Shown: positions 26,470-35,272 of the stretch, one piece after another | Layout of the letters: every line of letters starts with the position of its first letter | How positions within the stretch are numbered: the stretch's first letter is position 1 | NCBI GenBank assembly: GCA_964587155.1 | Contig: CAZPKF010000009.1 | Coordinates: forward strand, 29,098 to 93,097 | DNA from: Hallerella sp964587155 | Lineage (GTDB): Bacteria; Fibrobacterota; Fibrobacteria; Fibrobacterales; Fibrobacteraceae | Direction of reading: 5' to 3' | DNA length: 64,000 nt | Made by a program: the position numbers and the translations under genes | Notes under the pieces: generated by a model | Told to the model about the DNA's origin: nothing | The model's database searches: none | What the model saw: only the letters and a program-made list of their open reading frames with translations

Positions 26470-28268
26470 TGAATCGGCTCAAGCTGATTTTTATACTTCT
26501 TTTTGTCGTCATCGCGATTCCCGTCGCGCTCCTTTTAATCAATTCGTATCGGCATCTTGAAACGGAATCGCAATACGCTTATAAGGAGCAGGCGTATTTC
26601 ATCTTGCAGATGTTGAATCAGCGCATTTACGATGATTTGGCTGTCGAAGAGCAACGTTCTTATTCCGAATACCGTTTTATTCGCGCGGTTCCTGTCATTG
26701 GCGGCGAAGAAGTGACCCTTTCCAAATTGGCGGAACTCCCCATTCGCAGTCATTACGGCGGAATGATTGGATATTTTCAGTTGGATCCTGATGGGGAAAT
26801 GCACACGCCGGTTCTTCCCGATGGCATTTTGGAAAAAATTCCAGTCGAAGACCGTGCCAAAAGGGAAGTTATCCGGGACAGCATTTTTAATGTGTTGAAA
26901 CAATTGGATATTCACAATGAAGGTTTGAGCCGTACGCAGGTGCAAAGTAGCACGCAAGACAGCCTGGACAAACTTTATGGGCAAAATTTGAAACTTGCGG
27001 TCAAATTGAATGAATCCAAAAAATTCCAAAGGCGTTACGAACAAAGTTCTCAAACGGAAAGCTTCCTGTTCGATGTGGAATCTGCTAGGATTCGCCGCAT
27101 ATCGGAAAACGGAAAAGAAGAGGATGAAGATCCCATCCAGGTTCCCAATATTTTTGAAGTGGAAATCGATCCGTTTCAGGCGAAATTCAACAAGAATTAC
27201 ATCGTCTATTTTCGGAATGTTTGGCGGAACAACGAACAGTTCATTCAGGGATATGCGGTGCGTCTCCGACCTTATTTAGAAAATTTGGTCATCCATGAAC
27301 TGCAATTCAATCCTGCGGAATTGGGCCTTTCGTTGGAATTCGGATCCAAGGACAGCGCATTTTTTACGTTTGGCAGCTTGGCAAATTCTCTGGGCGAAAT
27401 TTTAAATGTTCCGCTCCAGTTCCCACTGAACGAAATGTTCCTGACAGCTTACTTGACGGAGCAAGAATCGAATTCGGGACATACTGTGCTAGTCCTTATC
27501 GGCCTATTGATGTTCGGGGCGCTGGCAGGGGGCTTTGTCGCCGTTTACCGTTCCACGCGTTCCCAGATTCGGCTGGCGAACAAAAGGCAGGATTTTGTTT
27601 CTGCGGTCAGTCATGAACTGAAAACACCGTTGACGGCCATTCGGATGTATGCGGAACTGTTGCAAAATTCCTGGGTGGCAAACGAGACTAAGCGGCAAAA
27701 ATATTATAGACTCATTGTTTGTGAAACGGAGCGCCTTTCGCGGCTGATCCAGAATGTGTTGAATCTTTCCAAATTGGAACGCGGAAACTGGAACGTCCAG
27801 TTTTCTAAAATCAATCCCAAAGTCATCTTGGATTCTTTTGTCGCGACTTACACGCAAAACATTGAAAACAACGGATTTGATTTGACGGTCACCAGTGATA
27901 TTTGCTCCATGGAATTGTCTTTGGACAAAGATGCTGTGATGCAGATTTTGACAAATGTTGTCGACAACTCGCTAAAATTCGCCCGAAATTCCGCATATAA
28001 AATGATCAATTTGGAACTTCGCGTTTCCGAAAACGATGTGTATTTTGTTGTCCGCGACTACGGACCGGGAATTCCGGCTAAAGAATTGCAGCATGTTTTT
28101 GAAGAATTCTACCGCGTCGGAAACGAAATGACCCGGACGACGGCGGGAACGGGCATCGGTCTTTCGATGGTCAAAAAGCTGTGCGATATGGCCAATATGA
28201 AAATTGAAATAGAAAATGCGAATCCTGGATTGCGTACAAAGCTGCATTTGCCGCTGATTCACATCTAA
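26469..28268 (+). CDS. Membrane sensor histidine kinase
   Basis: About 599 residues. TM1 is at 4-24, a large periplasmic sensor region runs from about 25 to 335, and TM2 is at about 337-357. Then HisKA with phospho-acceptor H382 in SAVSHELKTPLTAIRMYAELL, and HATPase_c with DNSLKFARNS (N box), VVRDYGPGIPAKEL (G1) and TTAGTGIGLSMVKKL (G2). There is little or no HAMP between TM2 and HisKA. I take the ATG that forms TGATG with the regulator stop; a TTG one codon earlier is possible. The periplasmic domain has no family I can name, so the stimulus is unknown. Confidence 0.94.
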   Translation: MNRLKLIFILLFVVIAIPVALLLINSYRHLETESQYAYKEQAYFILQMLNQRIYDDLAVEEQRSYSEYRFIRAVPVIGGEEVTLSKLAELPIRSHYGGMIGYFQLDPDGEMHTPVLPDGILEKIPVEDRAKREVIRDSIFNVLKQLDIHNEGLSRTQVQSSTQDSLDKLYGQNLKLAVKLNESKKFQRRYEQSSQTESFLFDVESARIRRISENGKEEDEDPIQVPNIFEVEIDPFQAKFNKNYIVYFRNVWRNNEQFIQGYAVRLRPYLENLVIHELQFNPAELGLSLEFGSKDSAFFTFGSLANSLGEILNVPLQFPLNEMFLTAYLTEQESNSGHTVLVLIGLLMFGALAGGFVAVYRSTRSQIRLANKRQDFVSAVSHELKTPLTAIRMYAELLQNSWVANETKRQKYYRLIVCETERLSRLIQNVLNLSKLERGNWNVQFSKINPKVILDSFVATYTQNIENNGFDLTVTSDICSMELSLDKDAVMQILTNVVDNSLKFARNSAYKMINLELRVSENDVYFVVRDYGPGIPAKELQHVFEEFYRVGNEMTRTTAGTGIGLSMVKKLCDMANMKIEIENANPGLRTKLHLPLIHI

Positions 28269-28356
28269 AATTCGGATGGAACGCCACAATAAAATGTTGA
28301 AAATCCCATTTGAATCGCTTCGTTTGCTAGATTTAAACTGAAAAAGAGAGGTTCCC

Positions 28357-29709
28357 ATGACGAAGGACGACATTCTTGAAAACCCGGACAATTACGACCT
28401 TTCTATTGAAACGATCGGAAAGTGCACGCTGCTTTCTCCGATGAAAGGTTTGGAATTTGTCGATGATTCGGAACATGTCAGCTTGACGACCGACATGGCG
28501 ACCATTCAAAAATTTATACGCCTCGGAAAGGACGTCCCGTCGCTAGAAGCAGCGGGCCCGCGCAAAATGATTTACCATGATCCATCTTGGACGCGGGCGG
28601 CCATTGTCACTTGTGGCGGTCTTTGTCCCGGTTTAAACAACGTTATCAAGAGCCTTGTCCGCGTTTTATGGTTTGATTACGGAGTGCGCAACATTTTCGG
28701 CATTCCTTACGGCTATCGCGGATTGAATCCGGATTATGGCTACGCTCCCAAAATTTTGGATCCGGATATCGTCGACAACATTCAAGAAGACGGCGGAACG
28801 ATTTTGGGCAGTTCCCGTGGAGAGCAGAGCTCCGAAGTCATGGTGGACACGCTCATGCGTTTGAACATCAATATGCTGTTCTGCATCGGTGGGGATGGAA
28901 CGCTCCGCGGTGCGCGGGATATCGCAAAAGAAATCAAAAGACGTCGTCAGCCGATTTCCGTGATAGGCATTCCCAAGACGATTGACAATGATTTGAATCT
29001 GGTGGATAGAACATTCGGTTTTGAAACGGCTGTTCTCGCTGCGTGCAATGTCATCACCAGCGCCCATTGCGAAGCGAACGGTGCTTACAATGGTCTTGGC
29101 CTTGTCAAGTTGATGGGACGAGACTCTGGGTTTATTGCGGCGGATGCGGCACTTGCTACAACCGTTGTCAATTTTTGCCTGATTCCCGAAGTCCCCTTTA
29201 AATTGGAAGGCGAGGGCGGACTTTTCAATGCGCTAGAAAATCGTTTTTCCATTGGGAAAACTCATGCCGTTGTGGTTGTCGCAGAAGGTGCCGGTCAACA
29301 TCTGTTCAAAGGCCTTCCCCAGCGGAAAGACGCTTCGGGGAATATTCTCAAATACGATATTGGCGACTATCTGGTTGAAAAAATTAACGAGCACTTCAAA
29401 AAAGTGGGCATGGAGATCAACATCAAGTATTTTGATCCGAGCTATACAGTTCGCAGCATTCCGGCAAAGGGAACGGATGCCATTTTCTGTCATCAGCTGG
29501 CGGATAATGCGGTCCATGCGGCGATGGCCGGGAAAACCAATATGGTTGTGGGCAGCATGCATGGAAAATTTACTCACGTTCCCATTGATTTTGCTGTCAG
29601 TGAACGCCGTAAAATCAAGCCAGACAGCCCGCTTTGGCACGCCGTTCTCGGATCGACTCGGCAAATGGACTATTTCTCCGGCAAGTTTGCCAAAAGAAAA
29701 AAACAATAA
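28357..29709 (+). CDS. 6-phosphofructokinase, long plant/spirochaete-like type
   Basis: Phosphorylates fructose 6-phosphate in glycolysis. 450 residues, longer than the 320-residue E. coli PfkA, with an N-terminal extension of about 75 residues. Motifs: TCGGLCPGLNNVI, GGDGTLRGA (178-186) and PKTIDND (206-212), then LVKLMGRDSGFIA. Gly at the GGDG position indicates ATP as donor, since PPi enzymes have GGDD there, while the Lys in PKTIDND is shared with PPi-dependent and plant ATP enzymes. I therefore predict ATP dependence within the long PFK clade. TAGATTTA lies upstream as a promoter element and GAGAGG as SD. Confidence 0.92.
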   Translation: MTKDDILENPDNYDLSIETIGKCTLLSPMKGLEFVDDSEHVSLTTDMATIQKFIRLGKDVPSLEAAGPRKMIYHDPSWTRAAIVTCGGLCPGLNNVIKSLVRVLWFDYGVRNIFGIPYGYRGLNPDYGYAPKILDPDIVDNIQEDGGTILGSSRGEQSSEVMVDTLMRLNINMLFCIGGDGTLRGARDIAKEIKRRRQPISVIGIPKTIDNDLNLVDRTFGFETAVLAACNVITSAHCEANGAYNGLGLVKLMGRDSGFIAADAALATTVVNFCLIPEVPFKLEGEGGLFNALENRFSIGKTHAVVVVAEGAGQHLFKGLPQRKDASGNILKYDIGDYLVEKINEHFKKVGMEINIKYFDPSYTVRSIPAKGTDAIFCHQLADNAVHAAMAGKTNMVVGSMHGKFTHVPIDFAVSERRKIKPDSPLWHAVLGSTRQMDYFSGKFAKRKKQ

Positions 29710-29754
29710 TTTGCGAACATTTTTCTGGAGTTAACTTTTCTAAGTTAGAATCGT

Positions 29755-29898
29755 ATGCTGAAAAAAGAAGAAAAAGTCATCATTCGTACGGCGCTGATGG
29801 AATACAGGAACCTTTTGTTTAAGGCGTTCCACGGCTTGGAAGAAGAAAAGGCTAGAATTGCCGCGGTCAACAAACTTCTTCAAACTTGGAAAATTTAA
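29755..29898 (+). CDS. Small 47-residue charged protein
   Basis: An ATG-started frame of 47 codons ending at the TAA at 29896-29898. The sequence is helical and charged (starts MLKKEEKVIIRTALMEY, ends NKLLQTWKI). TAAGTTAG lies 6 nt before the ATG, the same arrangement as at the other leaderless genes here, and there is no SD. The next gene begins 7 nt after its stop, so it would head that transcript. No family recognised. Confidence 0.55.
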   Translation: MLKKEEKVIIRTALMEYRNLLFKAFHGLEEEKARIAAVNKLLQTWKI

Positions 29899-29905
29899 TC
29901 GTCCG

Positions 29906-30652
29906 ATGATTCGAACGTTTCTGTTCTGTTTGCTGCTTGTGGGCATCGCATTCGCCGGCAGCGATTTGGACAGTGCGGAATATTGGTTTCAAAATCGGGC
30001 GGTGCATTCCAAAAATGATCACGCCGACTCTGCGGTTGTCGAAAAAATCATATTCTTTTACAAACGCGCGCTGAACGATTCCGCCTCGGAAGAACGGGCT
30101 GCGGAAGGTCTTCTCTATGTGTATCATTTTAAGGGATGTTATGCGACAGAAGATAAGGACACGCGTCTGAAGCTGTTCGCCGAAGCGAAGGAATTCGGAG
30201 AACGGATGCATGTCAAATATCCGAAAAACAAAGCCATAACATCGTATTATGCGCAGAATCTTTCTCTTTGGGCGCGGGAATACGGGCCTTATCAAGCGGT
30301 CAAAGAAGGCGCGGCCAAAAAAGTTCGAGACCTCTCTACGGAAGCGGAAAATTGGCAGTTTTTAGGACGCGCTCACCAGTTGTTGCCCTATATCCCTATT
30401 TTGTTGAATTGGCCGGACAAAGATCTCGCCGAAAAATATTTGGTCATGGCGTACAAACAAAATCCGAAAGACCCCAATACGGTGCTATTCTTGGCGGAAT
30501 TGCGTTTTGATCAAAAACGCTATGAAGAAGCGTTGAAATTGGTGAACGAAGCCATTGAACGCGGTGTTCGGAACGAATTCGTTGTCGAAGACAAGCGTTC
30601 CCGTTGGAAACTCAAAGACTTGCGCGGAAAAATCCGAAAAAAGATGGATTGA
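29906..30652 (+). CDS. Exported TPR-like protein
   Basis: 248 residues from the ATG at 29906, giving a clear signal peptide (MIRTFLFCLLLVGIAFAGS). A TTG at 29858 would extend the frame but would place the signal internally. The mature protein is alpha-helical with tetratricopeptide-like repeats: DSAVVEKIIFFYKRALND, EKYLVMAYKQNPKDPNTVLFLAELRFDQKRYEEALKLVNEAI. TPR proteins scaffold protein contacts; partners are not evident. It lies between the 47-residue gene and the membrane/HTH gene. Confidence 0.8.
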   Translation: MIRTFLFCLLLVGIAFAGSDLDSAEYWFQNRAVHSKNDHADSAVVEKIIFFYKRALNDSASEERAAEGLLYVYHFKGCYATEDKDTRLKLFAEAKEFGERMHVKYPKNKAITSYYAQNLSLWAREYGPYQAVKEGAAKKVRDLSTEAENWQFLGRAHQLLPYIPILLNWPDKDLAEKYLVMAYKQNPKDPNTVLFLAELRFDQKRYEEALKLVNEAIERGVRNEFVVEDKRSRWKLKDLRGKIRKKMD

Positions 30653-30763
30653 TGCAAAATCCTTTTTTAGAGTTTGACGCCAACAGTAAACTGTATCACG
30701 CAGGCAAGGCGATTGCCCTTTCGAAAAGGGACTGTCTTCGTTTTTTTTGTAAATTTTCTTTAT

Positions 30764-31717
30764 ATGAAAAAATTTGTAGTCCCTGCAATTTTGCTTGTTC
30801 TCGTTGTCGCGCTGTTTGCGTTTTTAAAAGCGGATCCCTTTGAACCGAAATTGGACGGCGCGCGTTATTTGGCGTTGCGGGAAGAAGTCGACCATGTCGA
30901 CATGGATGTTTTTGCAACGGAAAACCCAGAAGAAAAAGAAAAACTGGTTCTTCTCCGGGACTCTTTGTGGGGTGTTTTAATCGCCATGAGAAACCTGGAA
31001 TCGGAAGCTTCGGAACAGGCGCAGGCTCCGTTCCCTGCTGAAAAAGAATCGGTTAAGTCAAAATCCGAAAATTCCGGGATGGATGTTTTTATCTTCATTA
31101 TCGGAGGACTTCTTGTTTTGATCGTCCTCTTGGGAGCAGTTTTCTTCTTTTTGCGCAATCGCCAAGAGGCCATTACGCGGCAACTTGAAAAAATCCGTGA
31201 AGAAAACCGGTTCAAAACACCGAAAAGTGGATTCCCTGATGATCCGACGTATGTAGGGCGTACGCGGGTGCACCGTTCCATTATCGATGATGTCAAAGCG
31301 GACGCACCGTCTTCGGAAATTACACAAAACACGTCAACTGCCGATGTGGAATTTGAAAATTCCAAAGGCGAAGTGGAACATCCTGTTCTTCGGCCCACGG
31401 CCAAAGAGCGGATTACTAAAGCGATGCAGTCCCTTTCCGATACGTTGTCCGGTTTGCGTTCGCCCAAAGGGGTTCACCGCGATCCCGATAAATTGACCAA
31501 GTATCGCGCACCCAGTCACAATACGCTCCAGACTGAAGCGGTCCCCAAACCGAATCCGCTTGAAATGACGCGCTTTGACAGGGAGCGCCAAGACAAAGAA
31601 AAGGTGTTGCAGCTCAACCGCAGAGGGTATACGCCATCGGAAATTGCCCGGCGTACGCAACTGTCCGAAGAACAAGTGGAGACTGTGATTCGGATTAAAC
31701 GCGAAACCGGGGAATAA
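30764..31717 (+). CDS. Membrane protein with C-terminal helix-turn-helix-like segment
   Basis: 317 residues from the ATG at 30764, with TAAATTTT 6 nt upstream and no SD. An N-terminal hydrophobic helix (FVVPAILLVLVVALFAFL) is followed by a periplasmic loop of about 100 residues and a second membrane segment (VFIFIIGGLLVLIVLLGAVFFFL, around 108-130). The cytoplasmic part is charged and disordered, then ends with QLNRRGYTPSEIARRTQLSEEQVETVIRIKRE, which reads as a helix-turn-helix of the sigma-region-4/resolvase kind. This suggests a membrane-tethered DNA-binding protein, but no family is recognised. truA begins one base after the stop. Confidence 0.75.
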   Translation: MKKFVVPAILLVLVVALFAFLKADPFEPKLDGARYLALREEVDHVDMDVFATENPEEKEKLVLLRDSLWGVLIAMRNLESEASEQAQAPFPAEKESVKSKSENSGMDVFIFIIGGLLVLIVLLGAVFFFLRNRQEAITRQLEKIREENRFKTPKSGFPDDPTYVGRTRVHRSIIDDVKADAPSSEITQNTSTADVEFENSKGEVEHPVLRPTAKERITKAMQSLSDTLSGLRSPKGVHRDPDKLTKYRAPSHNTLQTEAVPKPNPLEMTRFDRERQDKEKVLQLNRRGYTPSEIARRTQLSEEQVETVIRIKRETGE

Positions 31718-31718
31718 A

Positions 31719-32462
31719 ATGCGTTACCGTTTTCGCTGCGAATATTTGGGCAGCGCCTATTTTGGCTGGCAAGAACAAAATGAACACGGCAAAACGAAAT
31801 TTGTGACCGTCCAATCGGCATTGGAAGAGGCCTTTCGGATAGCTTTGCGGGCTCCCGTTGATTTGGTCGCCGCCGGGCGCACGGATACGGGGGTTCATGC
31901 TCGCGGACAAATGGTGCATTTTGATTTTGACGGCGAAATCGATTGCCAAAAGCTGATGCGTTCCATCAATGGCTTGGGGCATCGGACGGTCAAAATTCGG
32001 GATTTGGAACGTTGTTCTCCGGAGTTTCATTCCCGCTACGATGCGGTTTCCCGGTATTATGTGTACACGCTGTTTACGCGGCCTGTCGCTTTGCAACGGG
32101 ATTTCGGCTGGGAAATCGGCCATTTGCCGGTGGATTACGAAGCAATGCGGCGCGAGGCGACTTCCTTTATCGGAGAACATGATTTTATCCGCTTTTGCAT
32201 TCCGCGGCATGATGGAAAAAGTACGGTTTGCCGTTTGACCCGTTTTGAACTGGTCAAGGTGAACGATTACATATCGGAATGGCATATTTTGGGGAACCGT
32301 TTTTTGCACAGGCAAGTCCGCGCAATGGTAGGAACGCTCTTTGACGTTGGGCGCGGGCGTTATCCTGAAGGTTCTGTAAACGAAATTTTTGCCGAAAATT
32401 TCAAAGGCGAACGCACAATGGCGCCGCCGCAGGGCCTTGTCCTCGAAGACGTGATTTATTGA
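31719..32462 (+). CDS. truA: tRNA pseudouridine synthase A
   Basis: Isomerises U38-U40 in the tRNA anticodon arm. 247 residues, standard length. YFGWQ near the N-terminus and AAGRTDTGVHA with catalytic D56 are family signatures; later motifs are SRYYVYTLF and NRFLHRQVRAMVGTLFDVGRGR. The ATG follows the stop of the preceding membrane/HTH gene by one base, so they are co-transcribed. A bidirectional terminator follows at 32577-32606. Confidence 0.95.
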   Translation: MRYRFRCEYLGSAYFGWQEQNEHGKTKFVTVQSALEEAFRIALRAPVDLVAAGRTDTGVHARGQMVHFDFDGEIDCQKLMRSINGLGHRTVKIRDLERCSPEFHSRYDAVSRYYVYTLFTRPVALQRDFGWEIGHLPVDYEAMRREATSFIGEHDFIRFCIPRHDGKSTVCRLTRFELVKVNDYISEWHILGNRFLHRQVRAMVGTLFDVGRGRYPEGSVNEIFAENFKGERTMAPPQGLVLEDVIY

Positions 32463-32576
32463 AGATTGTTGTCGGGTTTCGCTTTAGAAAGCGTTCAAAA
32501 CGGCTGGGTGAAAATCCTGTTGAAATGTGAAACTGTCGGTTTTAGAAATCGGAGCATATTTAGAGTCGGCAGCTTA

Positions 32577-32606
32577 AAAAAAGAGACGCCTAAGGCGTCT
32601 CTTTTG
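32577..32606. terminator. Bidirectional terminator between truA and ackA
   Basis: AAAGAGACGCC, loop taa, GGCGTCTCTTTT. A perfect stem with A and T flanks between convergent genes. Confidence 0.92.
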
Positions 32607-32622
32607 GTGAAGATGAAAGGTT

Positions 32623-33807
32623 TTACTTTTTGCTTTTGGCGTATTCCGCTGTGTCGAGCGCGATTAAAAGTTCTTCGTTCGTGGGGACGACCATTGCCAA
32701 AGGCGTTGAATTTTCGGCGCTGATAAGATGGTCAGAATTTTTTCCGTTTTCCGCATTGCGCTTTTCGTCAATTTTAAATCCGAGGATCGCCAGATTTTCA
32801 AGAGTCGTTTCACGGACGAGGGCGCTGTTTTCTCCGATTCCCCCGGTAAAGACAAGAGCGTCTAAGCGCGGGAGCGCCATAGCGATGCCGCCGATTTCGC
32901 GTGCCAATTTATAACAGAACACTTCAAATGCAATCTTTGCGCCTTCGTGGCCATCTGCAGCTTTTTGCGTAATGGTGCGCATGTCGTTGCTCAAACCGGA
33001 AAGACCGAGAAGTCCGCTTTCTTTGTTGACCAGCTGATTCAAACGGTCGATATCGAATCCCAGTTTTTTGTTCAAGAAAAAGAGAATTGCCGGATCCAAA
33101 GAACCAGAGCGTGTACCCATGACAAGTCCGTCGAGAGGAGTGAATCCCATGGTCGTGTCAACGCATTTCCCGGCGTGGATGGCGGAACAAGAACAGCCGT
33201 TGCCCAAGTGAGCTGTTACCAGGTTCAATTCTTCGGGTTTCTTTTTTAAAATGCGCGCCGCTTCTGCGCTCACGAAACGATGCGAGGTTCCGTGGAATCC
33301 GTAACGGCGGATTTTGAGTTCTTCGTAATATTTGTAAGGAATGCCGTAAAGGAACGCTTTGCGTGGCATTGTTTGGTGAAACGCTGTATCGAATACGGCG
33401 AGTTGCGGCAGATTCGGGAAAATTTCCGTGGCGACTTCCATACCCGTGGCGTGGGCGCCTTCGTGCTGGGGCGCGAACAGGATGATACTGCGAATGTAGT
33501 CGATAAGATCTTGAGTTACAGGTTCGGACTTGATGTATTTTCCGCCGTGAACGACGCGGTGTCCTACGGCTTCGATGGAGTCTATCAGTTTTTGGGCCGT
33601 CAAAAATTTCTGGACTTCGACGACAGCTTCTTTGTGGGTGGGGCAATCGAAATGAAATTCGGTTTTTCCTTCGGGACCTTTGGCTTTGACGTGGCCATTC
33701 ACTCCGATGTTTTCAACAAGTCCGTTGGAAAGGGATTCTTTTGTATTTGTGTCGATAACGGCGAATTTGACGGAAGAGCTTCCGCAATTTAAAACGAGAA
33801 TGCGCAT
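32623..33807 (-). CDS. ackA: Acetate kinase
   Basis: Makes ATP and acetate from acetyl phosphate and ADP. 394 residues, normal. VLNCGSSSVKF is the N-terminal phosphate-binding signature. GHRVVHGG, FDTAFHQTMP, RRYGFHGTSHRFV, AHLGNGCS and MGFTPLDGLVMGTRSG are the family motifs, and the ASKHA fold ends with VFTGGIGENSALVR. It is monocistronic and not next to a pta gene; the PTA-like domain of MaeB elsewhere in the window should not be mistaken for its partner. Confidence 0.97.
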   Translation of the reverse strand: MRILVLNCGSSSVKFAVIDTNTKESLSNGLVENIGVNGHVKAKGPEGKTEFHFDCPTHKEAVVEVQKFLTAQKLIDSIEAVGHRVVHGGKYIKSEPVTQDLIDYIRSIILFAPQHEGAHATGMEVATEIFPNLPQLAVFDTAFHQTMPRKAFLYGIPYKYYEELKIRRYGFHGTSHRFVSAEAARILKKKPEELNLVTAHLGNGCSCSAIHAGKCVDTTMGFTPLDGLVMGTRSGSLDPAILFFLNKKLGFDIDRLNQLVNKESGLLGLSGLSNDMRTITQKAADGHEGAKIAFEVFCYKLAREIGGIAMALPRLDALVFTGGIGENSALVRETTLENLAILGFKIDEKRNAENGKNSDHLISAENSTPLAMVVPTNEELLIALDTAEYAKSKK

Positions 33808-33904
33808 GATTCCACCTTGAAAATGTTTCTATAAAAGGTAAAAACTTTTTGTTGGAGGCGGAAAAATTTCAAAAGAAAGGCGGTTAAATTTTTAAGTTTT
33901 GCTC

Positions 33905-34840
33905 ATGCGTCTTTGGGCGAACATTTCTTTTGTCGCGCGTTATGCGTTGGCGTGGATTTATCGATGTGGGTATTCTGTTTCCCGCCGAGTCCTTTATCGG
34001 CCCAAACCATTTTGTTGGAAAAGCCGATTGATCATCATTGGGTCTTTTCTTTCGGGGGGCGCGGGGAAAACGCCTTTAGTGGCGAAAATGGCAGGCCGCT
34101 GGGCGTTGCGAAATTTTCGAGTGGCAGTTCTCTGCCACCGTGCTGCTTGGGATGAGTTTGAAATGCTCCAGAAATCTCTCGTCGGCGTGGATGTGTTCTT
34201 GACTGCCAATCGTTATGAATTGGCGAAAAATTTGGACGGTGATTACGACGTTATTCTTTGTGATGGTGGATTAGAAGATACACGCTTTGTCGGTGCGGAC
34301 ATTTTTGTTCTCCGCTGGGCGGAAATCGCGGATTCGATCAAATGTTTGATCCCTTTGGGAAATTGCGTTAGCTTGGAAAAGGATCACCCGGATGCGATTC
34401 CTGTCGAATGCTTTCGCCTTGCTGAAAAATCAAAGGAAGTGGGGTTTACAAAAAAACGGTTGTGCGCATTTTTTGGCATATCGCAAGTGAAAAATTATTT
34501 CGGGGAATCTCTCTCCGCAGGGGCGGAGGTTTGCCTGGTTACTGGGCTGGGCGCTCCCGAACGTTTTGTCCGCGATGTGGAAACGCTTGGAATGGCAGTA
34601 AAAAAGAAGGTTTTTTTGCCGGATCATTCTCCTAATTATGCGCGTTATTTGAATAAAGAGTTGCGTGGAAATTATCCAATTGTTTTGTCAGAAAAAGATG
34701 CGGCCCGTTTGGATGACCGCATTCGAAAAAATGCCCGACTTTATGTAGCAAAGGAAGAGGTGGAAGTCGGTGAGCTGTTGGACGATTATTTGAACGCGGC
34801 TGCGGGCGGCGCTTTCAAAAATCCACCGTCCACGTTGTAA
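33905..34840 (+). CDS. lpxK: Divergent tetraacyldisaccharide 4'-kinase
   Basis: Phosphorylates the lipid A disaccharide at the 4' position on the inner membrane. About 311 residues. The N-terminal hydrophobic helix and P-loop SGGAGKTPLV fit LpxK, as do the position of DE in AAWDEFEML (cognate of catalytic GDEP) and LPDHSPN (cognate of FPDH). It is divergent: the usual DDGLQH motif reads DGGLED, and SRGYG reads CHRAAW. TAAGTTTT lies 4 nt before the ATG, so it is probably leaderless. Its last 55 bp overlap the rhodanese gene tail-to-tail. I am confident of the family, less so of full activity. Confidence 0.82.
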   Translation: MRLWANISFVARYALAWIYRCGYSVSRRVLYRPKPFCWKSRLIIIGSFLSGGAGKTPLVAKMAGRWALRNFRVAVLCHRAAWDEFEMLQKSLVGVDVFLTANRYELAKNLDGDYDVILCDGGLEDTRFVGADIFVLRWAEIADSIKCLIPLGNCVSLEKDHPDAIPVECFRLAEKSKEVGFTKKRLCAFFGISQVKNYFGESLSAGAEVCLVTGLGAPERFVRDVETLGMAVKKKVFLPDHSPNYARYLNKELRGNYPIVLSEKDAARLDDRIRKNARLYVAKEEVEVGELLDDYLNAAAGGAFKNPPSTL

Positions 34841-35175
34841 GCGTTGGAATATCCCATTGAAGTTAAATATTCTGCAGCGGCTCGGCTGCGTTTTCCGCTG
34901 CGGCAAAAAATGAGAATTTTTTTGTCTTTGGGGAGTTCTTTGTATCGGACTTGGATTTGTTGCAGGGGAATGTTGATGGAGCCTGCGACTGTGCCGGAGG
35001 CGACTTCTTCTGGCGTGCGGACGTCAACGAAAATCGCCGGGGATTTTTTGTCTTTGCTCAGGTCTATCGCCTGTTCCCAAGAAATCGTGGGAAACGGTTC
35101 CTGAGCGTTGCCGGCAAAGGCTGGAATTGTCAACAGAATTCCCAACAGGGCGAAAAGTAAAATGGGTTTCTTCAT
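34786..35175 (-). CDS. Exported single-domain rhodanese
   Basis: 129 residues: a Sec signal (MKKPILLFALLGILLTIPAFA) and one rhodanese domain with VDVRTPEEVASGTVAGSINIP and the active-site loop IFCRSGKRS containing the persulfide Cys. The domain probably transfers sulfane sulfur or acts in thiol redox in the periplasm. AAAGGAG precedes the ATG, and TACTTTTG (a TAnnTTTG match) lies about 17 nt further upstream. The 3' end overlaps lpxK by 55 bp in antisense. Confidence 0.92.
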   Translation of the reverse strand: MKKPILLFALLGILLTIPAFAGNAQEPFPTISWEQAIDLSKDKKSPAIFVDVRTPEEVASGTVAGSINIPLQQIQVRYKELPKDKKILIFCRSGKRSRAAAEYLTSMGYSNAYNVDGGFLKAPPAAAFK

Positions 35176-35272
35176 AAAAACTCCTTTTTATACAAAAGTA
35201 TTAAAGAAATCGTTGGTGAAAAAATGAGCGGAGCTGTTTGTGGGTGAAAACGAAAATCGTCGAACTTTTGAA

